Positions 53,852 through 63,729 of a DNA stretch of 64,000 bases are shown here, one piece after another. Each line of letters begins with the position of its first letter. Within the stretch, counting starts at the first letter, position 1. A program made the translations under genes and the position numbers. The notes beneath the pieces were generated by a model. It saw only the letters and a program-made list of their open reading frames with translations. It had not been told where the DNA came from and did not search any database. Location of the stretch: positions 244,059 through 308,058 of the forward strand of contig NW_026570363.1 of the NCBI RefSeq assembly GCF_019649055.1, given 5' to 3'. Source of the DNA: Paramacrobiotus metropolitanus (lineage: Eukaryota; Tardigrada; Eutardigrada; Parachela; Macrobiotidae).

Positions 53852-54819
53852 TTAGAAGATGTCTTCTGGCCAAGTAAAGGCATCACTTGATCTGTTTGGA
53901 CAATGTGCAACTAATTTCTCGCACTGTGTTAGAGTGAATACGGGTTCCTCCAACTTCTCCTCGTGCTCCATGGCGACTTGGTCAGTTTCTTTGGAATCCT
54001 TTCCCCACTGTGCAACCAATTTATCGCACTGTGTCAACGTAAGGGCGGGCTCCTCCTCTCCACACTTCTCAATTGCCTGCAGCCATTCTTCCATGTCGTT
54101 GCACTTCTCCTGCTGTACTGTTTGGCTTACATCAATCTTTTGGGAATGGTTCGTTTTCGCTTTCGGGGTGTGGTCTGTGTGCCTTGACTAACTGTTGTGC
54201 GGCCCTCTGATTCACGCATCATCTCTGCTTCCAAGACTCGCACGAATCCATCAATGTCAGAATTGATGGATTTGCGCTTCTGCGCACGGCACTTACATCG
54301 AAGTCAGGAGACGGCGGTGGATTGGATGGCAGTGTGGCTCGAAGACGGTCAATGCAAATATCCACTGCTTTCACACTCTTGGCGCCTAGGATCGTACATT
54401 TTCCGGAACTAAAACTTTCACGGTTATACCCAAATCGGCGTATCGCATTTTGCCGCGTCAAACAACTCCGGTTCATAATACAACTTCTGTGCTTTCGCGA
54501 ACTTATACAAGTTGATCGGATGCTGATGGTCGTACGTAGCCATAATATTCGCAGTGCGCTTGCTAACGACATTGGCAGTGTAGCCAAGATGTGTTAAACG
54601 GAACCGGTATCGCTTCAACAATGTGCGTACTTCTTTCTCTGAAGTGGCGCCATTGATGATTGCTTTGCCTGAACTGAAAACTTGACAATAGCTACCATCA
54701 TAGGATTTCAGATTAAGCGCCTTAAAATCCTTCACAGATGTACACTTGGTGGACGATGCAATTTTCTGCAGATCAAACTTGCAGTCAAAGACAACAACGG
54801 TTATGAAGTGGTGAATCAT
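53852..54819 (-). CDS. TATA-binding-protein (TBP) homologue with extended tail (frame-broken)
   Basis: Start at 54,819 (MIHHFITVVVF; the frame upstream lacks an ATG). The two TBP half-repeats are clear: DCKFDLQKIA and VFSSGKAIINGATSEKE in repeat 1, TANIMATYDH, YEPELFD and, after a frame change near 54,440, FSSGKCTILGAKSVKA in repeat 2. The four Phe positions that intercalate in the TATA box appear to be Phe here (DFKALNLK, VFSSGK, PELF, SFSSGK). After about 180 residues comes a tail of roughly 140 residues, with basic TPRKRKRT and two copies of LTQC(D/E)KLVA, ending at 53,852 (further frame changes near 54,215 and 54,150; the single-gene reading of the tail is inference). TBP nucleates transcription by all three nuclear polymerases; here it may direct the element's own promoters. 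Confidence 0.9.
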
Positions 54820-55010
54820 TTTTATGCAAAGCAGGAAAACCGACAATGGACTAAAACTGATGTCTGATGCCCTGCTTCATGGTCATTTTATACGTTTTAC
54901 CCGATCGTTCCTACCACTGAACGATAGTTGGAATTTCCGTTCGCAGTTAACCAATCCAAAAGCAGACTACGCCTATTTGAGAATTCCGAATTTTCCTGTT
55001 TTTAGAGTGT

Positions 55011-55093
55011 TACCTAAAACCACGTTACTTTCAGCTTGGCCGTAGAGAAGCTAAAATAACGCAGATTTGGGGCAACGCCCTTTTTTTTTTTTT
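55011..55093 (-). other. Recurrent intergenic module, copy 2
   Basis: Minus strand: 13 A, hairpin GGGC-GTT-GCCC, CCAAAT, hairpin AGCTT/AAGCT with CTACGGCC in the loop, then GGTTTTAGG. It lies between PC4-like protein D and the TBP homologue. Confidence 0.65.
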
Positions 55094-55116
55094 AATTTAA
55101 GCAGCACATGAACTAT

Positions 55117-55546
55117 TTAAGCTTTAGGAACGAGTTGAGTGAGTAACTTGCACACTTCGGAAATTCCGGTAGCCCAGCATGATTGAGGCCCCTTCAAGGG
55201 ACATGGAAATCGTGCGTCCAAAAGCGGTATGGTAAGCCAACTTGATGTCGATGACAGCATCGTCAGCATCCTTAACATGTGTATACTTCGGGGATTGTCC
55301 AATGCATGCTGCATCCAAACCATGTCGGATTTTTCCTTCTTTCAGCAATAGGAGAAGATTGTTGATAGCGGGTAAGTCCAGTATGATGCCCTTCTGTCTG
55401 GCAGTCATGAGTCCATCAGAGGCAGGGCTGCGGGACAGAAGGACAGTGTTGCCGATAGTATCGTACCCCAGTGAAGATTTGCTGGTGATCTCGTAACACT
55501 TGACGTTTCCGTCCTGAAACTGATACTTGAGCTCGGGGAAATCCAT
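55117..55546 (-). CDS. PC4-like protein D (possible C-terminal break)
   Basis: Start MDFPELKYQF at 55,546. First half: VKCYEITSKSSLGYD then KGIILDLPAINNLLLLLKEG, which has the strand-then-helix close of PC4. Second half: AVIDIKLAYHTAFGRTISMSLEG followed by a helix. A frame change near 55,190 would exchange the last 20 residues for a more helix-like end at about 55,117. About 143 residues. Similar in plan to protein E. Confidence 0.45.
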
Positions 55547-55687
55547 TGTAAACGGAGAATTCAGTATTGTTAACTGTAAGCAGTGCAAAATGAAGCAAGT
55601 GTGAACTTTCATCGAATAAAAACACCGTGCAAGATAATGCTTAACATGCATCTGTCATATTTACTTCTGCTCATAGGAATAGCATAA

Positions 55688-56140
55688 TTAAGGATATGGA
55701 GGACAGATATCTACTCCACCAACAGCCACAACAACTGCATCATCCGGCAGAATGTCCAGTTCCATATCGGAATTAGCGTGCGATCCATCTGAATGATCTT
55801 CGGCATCGGAATCACAACCGCAACGGAATATCAGCGCTTTTCGATTCCATTGAGTTTTAGCCCATACACTCAACTGTTCATCGACGTCCAACACATTTCT
55901 GATAAACTTCTTACTGGCAAGATAGTTCAAGTGCTCGCATGACCAGCTGTATCTGGCGTGATGTACGTTAATATCTTCAAACGGTAGCAAGCCTTCAAGT
56001 CCTACGCCACAAGTGAAACAATGCAAGCGGCCTTCACCAATATGGTAGAAGCCGGCGTCAGCCATGTAATAGATATCCAAACCAGGAAAATGGTTAAGAT
56101 TCCCGAAGAAAGTTTCAATGCGCTTATTCACATCGGCCAT
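55688..56140 (-). CDS. Single-BIR-domain IAP-like protein
   Basis: 150 residues, intact. One BIR at about residues 7-75 with exact C-x2-C-x16-H-x6-C zinc spacing (CFTCGVGLEGLL ... HHARYSWSC) and the ADAGFYHIGEG lead-in. The acidic C-terminal half (SDAEDHSDGSHANSDMELD) is likely disordered. No RING. It is a different lineage from the two-BIR protein at 44,355, so the element carries two IAP-like genes. Confidence 0.88.
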   Translation of the reverse strand: MADVNKRIETFFGNLNHFPGLDIYYMADAGFYHIGEGRLHCFTCGVGLEGLLPFEDINVHHARYSWSCEHLNYLASKKFIRNVLDVDEQLSVWAKTQWNRKALIFRCGCDSDAEDHSDGSHANSDMELDILPDDAVVVAVGGVDICPPYP

Positions 56141-56372
56141 ATTCTGTTATAAATCACCACGTCGTCTTGATAGTCACGACGAACGTGAGTAAACGTAGGC
56201 TTAAGATCCTCAGGAACAACCATTTTAGCATAATGTGCGAAAAAACAAAAACAGCGTTCAGAATGAGTAAGACAGTATGGGTGACTTTTTACCCGATAGT
56301 TCAGTTCCGCATACCTTTAGTCATATCATGTCCTGATATTCATCAAACAATTCTGAATCTCTGAAACAGATG

Positions 56373-56374
<2 letters not shown>

Positions 56375-56403
<29 letters not shown>
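56375..56403 (-). repeat. Long poly(A) tract at a gene end
   Basis: A run of about 28 A on the minus strand right at the end of PC4-like protein E. Similar tracts end protein B (21) and protein D (13). Confidence 0.85.
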
Positions 56404-56406
<3 letters not shown>

Positions 56407-56890
56407 GAGGAACGGATGGTTGAAAAGATAGTGGAGAACTTATCATGCGCGAACTTCACCACATGCTTGTTCTTAGTTTGGGAGAAGTAAATGCAGAAGA
56501 ATCTCCCAGTTTTGAAAGTTATTTTCAAGTTATCAGTCCCGTCACCATGCAAGAACAGATCCATTGGCTTACGTTTCAGAACAGAAGAGTCAATAATTCT
56601 TGAACAGTGTTGTCAGAAATGCATTCCAGTATACGCGCGACGATCGGTGCAGATAATTCCATGGCCGTATATACAAAGCGCTGGTCTCCTTCGATCGAAA
56701 ACGTCTTGCAGAAGGTAATGGCTTTGGACTTCTTGTGAAAGCCCATGTACGAGTCACGCTTGATCTCGTACCACATGGTCGTGGCATCCTCCAGATACAA
56801 ATCCATCACGCCGGCTGCGGGTCCTGTGTACATATGATGAATTACAAGTGTGCTATCCTGTGTCGAACAGCATATAACTTGCATAGACAT
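56395..56890 (-). CDS. PC4-like protein E (frame-broken)
   Basis: Frame 56,890-56,576 has TMWYEIKRDSYMGFHKK, FCKTF and TAMELSAPIVARILECI, the same plan as the first half of protein D. After a break near 56,570-56,590 the frame 56,564-56,395 has LKITFKTGRFFCIYF and KFSTIFSTIRSSL, a second half. The frame then runs into a long A tract (minus strand). About 165 residues in total. Confidence 0.45.
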
Positions 56891-56905
56891 CTGAACTATA
56901 ATCTG

Positions 56906-59900
56906 CTAAGCAGTTACTTGCTTACCGGCTTCGAAACCGTACGGAACTGTGGTGAAATCTTCCAACAAAACCCGTTTGTCGTACACCATGCGAAGATGCT
57001 TTTCAACCGGACAGTGGAAATTTCTTGAGCTTTAAAGTTCCGCTTGATGTACTCAGGGTACACAACCTGTGTTAAACCACTGGAATCAATAAGTAAAAAG
57101 AAGAATAATATATGATACGTACCGGCATCGTAGCGCCTTTCAGGATTTCGGTCAACTTGTCAAAGTCAAGTTTCTCTCCAGTGCGCTGCAGATCATCGTT
57201 CAAGACATCTTCCGTGTACCCGTTCTGAGTCATGCCTTTAACTTTCAGCTGAATTCGACCGGTGTTTGTTTCATAGCTGTAGACTTTGGGACCGCAGGAG
57301 ACAAAGCGCACAATATGTTCGTCTGGTTTCAACTCGCTGCTCCATTGACCAAGTCCATTACCGACTTCAGGAAGCCATTTGCCTTCTTTGTGAACAAAAT
57401 GACAGAGTCGGTGTCAAAATACAAAAGGCGCGGTCCAAGCTTGGCCATGGTCTTAAACAACTGAATGCGGGCATGGCTGGTAGTGAAAGCGGCAATGGCA
57501 AGATTGGCACAGTTGCTGCCTTCGTTGTAGTCATCTTTCTGCGAGTAAGTAACCATCATGCACTCTGGAGTCACGGCGTGAACGCTCTGTATATCAACAG
57601 ATTTGGATCTGACTAAATCCAGATACTGCTTCACGGAGTAGATGAACACCGTCTGCTGTAAGTTGTCTCTTTGTCCAAACTTGCCCAAAATGAATTTAAC
57701 ATCAACTTGGCAACTGCGTCTTGCGGGGTTATCTTCAATGCGATTAATGTCTAGGAGAATTCCATCGCGCAAGGCAACTTCTTGAACATACAACTCTTTT
57801 GACGTTGCGTTGTACAGCCGGCGGGAATCCACTTGCTTCCAACTTTTCCTTCAGGAATTTGTCCACATATTCTTGAAATAGGCCCGCACGCTTTTCGCTC
57901 CAGTGCCAAACTTCGTAGATTTCCTGCACTTGATAACCCTGTCGCAGCGCCATGTGCAATTCCGGTGCAAAATACTCCTTCGAAACTTCTTTCCTCATCG
58001 GAATGCGAACAGTAGTCATTTATGCCGTTTTCAGCACAAGTTCGGCATAATGTGAACACAAGTTTACCGTTGAAGGTGGCAGGCAACACAGGATATCGAA
58101 TTCGTGCAGGCGGCAGAACTTTGCATTTGACCAAGCCAAAATATTCCGTTACGGGCTTGAAGTTAGTCACGATGATCTTCGGATGCCCGATCGGATACTC
58201 AGCTTTCTTGTTGACGAACGGGTACAAGGAGACGATGTCGTAATGTAGAATTTGCTCATCTTCTTGGACTTCTCTGAACAAACATGAAGCGTTGGTACGG
58301 CCACCTTTGAAGGCTTCACGCGGCTGCAGTGGATCACGTAGATTCTGGTTCAAGAGGAATTGCTGTATATCCGGATCTTTTCTTTCACGGCCACTCGCAA
58401 GACCACTTCTCTTCCACATCATAACCCATCCCTTCCAGAAAAAGTTTCTTACGTATCCACTGCTCGTACACTTCTGACATTTTCTTCAAGGAGAACGGTG
58501 CCCGGTCATCTTCATTGGTGCATTCCGGTGTCCGTGATGTACGCAGCCGTTGTATTCGTAAACTGTTTTAGTGTCCGGATTCAAATCCATCTACAAAGTA
58601 GCGATTGATTTTCCGTTCTTTACCGTTCCTACCATGCTCGATGTTCCGATGACTCATGCTGGTCCATTCAAGCCACTGCGTTGCTTCCGCGCTTGTCTTT
58701 CGATTCGGCTGATAACCGTTTGCAAATCACGGCAATTTCTTTAGCTTTAGCAGCTTGGTCTTGTAATACGTTTGACAGGCAGACGCAATGGTAACGTTTT
58801 GAAACGGATCGACGTTGGTCATGTTGATGAAATTTTCACGGAACTGAAGAGCACATTTCCGCAGTATGGTAACGTCCTTGCACAGTAGTTTTCCAGTCGA
58901 AAATTGAAAACCCCTTTAAACATGAATTGCATTTAAAAAAAAAAAAAAAAGCACCAGCCATACCTTTCTTTTCTTTTTTCTTCATGCCACTGTTCAAACT
59001 TTCTCGATCCGCTCTTCAAGCCGTCTACTATGTATTCATCGACATCGGGAAACGGAAGCACTTTGTCCCAGTTTTCCGGCTTGTTAAAGCGATGAGGAAA
59101 TCGCCTTTGGATTCGCAATCGGTCAGACCAACAGCTTTCGGAAAATTGGATAGTTTCGTCATGACAAAGTTAGAGTGTCGCGCGCCTTGATTTCCAAAGC
59201 CGGGTAACGGAGATCAAGAAGTTGACTGCCGCGTCGTATGACTTCAACTCCTTTGAGATTGTTTTCCAGAAGATACGAAAGTAGGAAGTGTCCGTCGTAA
59301 CCGCGAAAGTTGTGTGCAATCAATGTATCCTCGGTGTTTCTCTGAATATACCCATTGGCCAAATTCTTTCTGAACATCATAACCGGTCATGAACACATTA
59401 TCTGGAGGAAAGCGAAACTCTTCTCCACTCGTGTATTGTGCGACGACATAACAAGGTCTATGAATTCCTTCCGCGTCCGTAAGTCTCGTAATCGAAAAAG
59501 ATGTAATTCGAACTTGATCCATGAACACGAGGCTCTAAAGGTTTAAGGTAGCACTTGTGAGTCGCTTGATCTACCCAATCCTGGCACGGGTGACAATACA
59601 TTTCACCACATTCGTGCTTCTTGGTCTTACGATTAAGCAAACTGACAAACACTCCACATTTCGGGCAGATAAACAATTCTGTGCAATATGGCCGCCCGTT
59701 TTCGTTCTTTCTTGTGAGATCAAAGCAGGTGTCATTGTTGAACTCGCGATTGCAATCTTGGCACAGAATCCTGCTGGATGCCTCTGGCTCGGTACAGATT
59801 TCTTTCGGGCGATAACACTTGAGACATTTGCCTTGGCATCGATGTTTTCTTTCTGAACGTACGGCTTGTCACACAACTCACAGTAATAACCACGTCGATG

Positions 59901-61103
59901 GAATCCGGATGGACTGGTTATCAGATCAAAATGGCCATTCTCGTACAGAAGATAGATGGTTTTCAGCTTACCCTGCCTTTCGGGACACCTGGCAATAATG
60001 ATGTTACCTTGTTCGGCTCCAACAACTTTGATCTGGAACTCCTTAAGGACAGTTGTTTGGAATCGTTCAATGTCGTTTAAGGAAAACTTGGTTCCGACAG
60101 TAAGTCCAGCTTCTTCCACCAAATCCGCTGCAAGTCCTGTAGTTTCTTATCTCGTCTATCAGTCAGTTGCTTCCAGTTCCGTGTGTTCTTTGCAGGATCG
60201 TGATAGAACCGTCCAAGCACAAGGCATGCTGGCAAACACAGATTATAACCGACATCAACTTGCAATTGAAGTCGCAAATCGTTTCCGATCGTGGGTTGAG
60301 TGAATATGCTTGCGCTTAGCAGCACCACCAGGAATGACCGTACGTTGAATAACGAGCCGTAGAGAATCATCGATACAGAAAAGTCCACCCGAGTTGATCT
60401 TCATTACCATCTCTGTCAGGTCGCGTGGATTAAAGTTACTGAAGAATTGCATTCTTAAGTGCATTGGATTTTCCATAGTCCGGGTGAACAGTGTGAGGCA
60501 AACAGCATCGTCCGGCTGAAAATCTTTAGAACAGGCTTTCCAAACTGCTTTAAACACTTCAGGCAGGGCTTCCAACACGTTACTGTATCAAACTCTTGCG
60601 GCAAAGACTTGATTTTGAGGCTGTAGAAATACTGATGATGGTTGAACTTTTGTTGTGATTGTGACTTATCTTCTGGAGCGTAAAACTTTGGACCAGTCCG
60701 ATTCCGACGGTAAGGATTGGTCTGACTCAGGAACGTTGACATTCTGAACAGGTTGGCTGAGTAATTCCTGGGAAGGAACATGATTCGCAACAATAGCTTC
60801 TTCCACATCGTCGTCGTTGTTCTTGCACGTCGACATCCATCGCTCTGCACCACCTGCCTGAACATTTTCATCCACATCCAGGACGTTTTCCACAGTAACT
60901 TCCATGGGTTCATGCGTTTCATCGGATTGTGTGGCTGGCGATTGCGGTGGTGTGTAGACTTGTGACCAGTTGAATGGACTACCAGGCGGTGAATAAGGAT
61001 TGAAGAATTGGCCGAAATTATATCCGTAGTCGTCAAAGTCGTTGTCGTTATCCATGAGATCATGATCCATGGCAGCAATGTAGTTAGTATCCACTTTATT
61101 CAA
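56906..61103 (-). CDS. Polinton DNA polymerase B (two introns, several frame breaks)
   Basis: About 1,350 residues. The N-terminal 300 are acidic and Ser/Pro-rich (MDHDLMDNDN at 61,067). Then a Cys-rich region (CELCDKPYV, CPKCGVF), 3'-5' exonuclease motifs Exo I (IFFDYET) and Exo II (AHNFRGYDGHF), a long insertion region as in protein-primed polymerases, then polymerase motifs A (YDIVSLYPFVN), B (region of LGKFGQRDN) and C (YFDTDSV). Two introns are supported because they restore phase: 58,963-58,914 (50 bp, GTATGG donor, long T tract) and 57,122-57,067 (56 bp, GTACGT donor). Further frame changes occur near 60,290, 60,110, 59,830, 59,480, 59,300, 58,400, 57,790 and 57,000. Replicates the element. 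Confidence 0.92.
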
Positions 61104-61178
61104 TGTTGAAGGCTCAGAACTACAAAGAAGCCCTTGATTAGCTAGAGTACTGCTTACACGTAGAATTCTGTGCCATAC

Positions 61179-62272
61179 CTAAGATCTGTGGCCAGAATGT
61201 AGTAGCAGCCAATTTGTTTTGAATCTGGTTACGCAGGGCATTGCTCTTTTCAACGTTGTATGACGGGAATAAATAATTTGCCAACCGAACAGCTGTATTT
61301 CGACAGCTGTGTCACGCATGGCAAATCGTATATCTTGGCCAGAAACAACCTGTACAGAAATCATAATTGAAAAGTGAATAAAGAAAGAAAATATCGATTC
61401 TTACCTTTTCCAAAGTGGTGTTGATAAAATAACGAGACAAGTGCGTGCATGCTTCACTGAACAATGTTGCACCATGTTGTACGCTGTCAGGCAGCAGGTG
61501 CTGAAAGTCTTTAGGTATCTCCGGCCATTGATGATGGAAGAAGTTATACAACTCAGGGTACGGCTTAGACTCATCCAGAACAGCTTCGATGAAGGCGCGG
61601 CCAATGAATTTGGACGAGCACTTCTTACTTGGATTGAAGAACATGATTTTTATTTCTGGGCCTACGAAAGACATGACATGACATGACATTATTGAAATTC
61701 AGAAACAAATCTTTACCGTTATTGAGTAGCACCATCACGGACACATGAGAGATAAGATCTTTGTGCATTTGCTTGTTTGTTGTTGACACAGGAATCAAGA
61801 AGCTGCCTTTCGTTGCAAGCATCTGAAGAAGACTTTTCAAGTTGACGCAGTCCAGCGATGCAGCAAGATTGCTGAGCGACCAAGAGTCGGTAAAATCCCT
61901 GTCGGTCATATAGCGATTGTATTGGTCAGCACGGAATGTTCTCGCCACGCGAACACCTGAACCATGAGCCAAGGCACTGGTCACTTTATCCAACTGCTTA
62001 ACAAACCGTTTTCCAGGATAGTGCAGCGTTTCAAGCGCATCCACAGCCCGTTTAGCCGCAGAACTTTCTTTTTCTGCAAATTCTTTGAAACACTTGGAAA
62101 GATACGAGCAGTGTTGCAAGATGTGGGCACTTAGGCTTGAAACCATGGTTCCGCATCTTGGACATTGTCCAGTAATTGAAGTAGACGGTCTCGGTGTTGA
62201 AAGGATTGGCGACTTTTCTTTATCTAGAAAAACCGTTCTGCGACTCGGTTTCGTACCGGAACTTGCTTGCAT
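61179..62272 (-). CDS. Zinc-finger protein of unknown function, three exons
   Basis: Exons 62,272-61,717, 61,661-61,405 and 61,349-61,179, joined by two 55 bp GT-AG introns (GTAAAG...TTCGTAG; GTAAGA...GTACAG) that keep phase exactly. 327 residues. Residues about 36-56 form a Cys/His cluster (CPRCGTMVSSLSAHILQHC). The middle is helical and basic; the last part has FFHHQWPEIP and IQLFGWQIIY. No family recognised. First gene at the polymerase end, next to the right subterminal repeats. The clean exon structure shows the element's genes are processed by the nuclear spliceosome. Confidence 0.75.
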
Positions 62273-62324
62273 CGTCCCATATTGGCCTGTGGTTACAAAA
62301 CACAGTCAAAAAAAAAACAAAATT

Positions 62325-62805
62325 GCGCCCGATGAAGTTGAACCATGTGTTATCATCTCCAGAAGCTCTACCCGATGATTGCACCATGTGTTGCATGTTT
62401 CGCAAAAAAAAAAACCAAAAAAAATAAAATCATTTCAAGCTCTACCCGATGAAGTTGCACCATGTGTTACATGTTTCGCAAAAAAAAAAAAAAGTTGCAC
62501 TCGATGAAGCTGAACCATGTGTTATCATCTCAGAAGCTCTATGATGAAGTTGCACCATGTGTTGCATGTTTCGCAAAAAAAAAAAAAAAAAGTTGCACTC
62601 GATGAAGCTGAACCATGTTATCATCTAGAAAGTTGTGCAAGTTGCACTCGATGAAGTTACCATGTGTTCATGTTTCGCAAAAAACAAAACAAAAAAACAA
62701 AACAAAAAATCATTTCCAGTCTACCCGATGAAGTTGCACCATGTGTTATCATCTAAAAGTGGCGCCCGATGAAGTTTAACCATGTTTTATCATCTCAAAA
62801 AATTG
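62325..62805. repeat. Subterminal tandem repeat array
   Basis: About eight degenerate copies of a core CGATGAAGTTGCACCATGTG followed by TTATCATCT or TGCATGTTTCGCAAAA with variable A tracts. Higher-order period about 100-120 bp. Confidence 0.8.
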
Positions 62806-62849
62806 CATGCACCATCAGTAGCGACTCAGTTTTCACGTCAAACATGTAG

Positions 62850-63215
62850 GAAAGTTGAGAATCTCGTGTCGAGCAAGAAAATCTCAGAATGTCAAGGCAC
62901 AGTTCAAGGACAGACAGGAATCAGACAGGTGGAATGTTATGCAGCATGTGGTAAGGATTGTGAGAATGCACCTGGCGTGGCGCCAAGCAAGACGGTAAGA
63001 CAATAGGAATCTTGAAAATGTCGCGTCAAGCATGAAGAAACTTGAGAATGTCGCGTCAGAGTCACAGGACAGATAATTAGGCAGCTGGAATGTTGAGATT
63101 GTCATAAAGCGTGGGAAAGTAAAGAAGCGAAAGTGAGAATGCACCTGGTGCGGCGCCATGCACTTCGTAGCACAATAAGAATCTTGAGATTGTCGCGTCA
63201 AAGTTGAAGGAGAGA
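62850..63215. repeat. Second subterminal repeat
   Basis: Two diverged copies of about 190 bp sharing GAGAATGCACCTGG, a CGGCGCCA-like block, AATCTTGA and TGTCGCGTCA. No coding content. Confidence 0.6.
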
Positions 63216-63729
63216 CAGTAATTAAACAGAGAATCTCAAAGAAAGAATTTGTGAACGACGCAAAGAAGGTATAACGGTGTAACTAAATGTGCAGGGATGA
63301 AAACTATGAGAAAGTGCGGAAAAAAGTACTTAACATACACATTCACCGTATGGACCCTCCAGAATGCGGACACTTCTCTACTCCGCCAGCACTAACACGT
63401 GCTGTTCCGTGCCAGTCAATCAGTACAAGATGAGAAATAGTCCAAAATCAGTACCGATCCGAGTGCAAAATTAACAAAACGCGGACATCAACAATGATAA
63501 CATTAAAATAAAACCCTTTCGTGCAAACGATCTTTGCAGTTTCCAGCAAAACAACTTTCATAATGATAGCACACGATCACGCGTTAATCCAGTTGTGTGC
63601 TGCAGATATAATTCCTTAGATGGTGACTTACAGAAGTGAAAACTAAGAATGATGACTTGGAAAGTTTGACCTGTGCACTTGATCACAAGTCACTGCACAT
63701 CTGGTTTAAAGTGGCATCGTAATATAATG
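63216..63729. other. Noncoding DNA inside the right terminal repeat
   Basis: No gene seen. Confidence 0.5.

Noticed and set aside
62325-62805. CRISPR-like array
   Set aside because: Repeats are degenerate, spacers are A tracts of varying size, and the context is a eukaryotic transposon.
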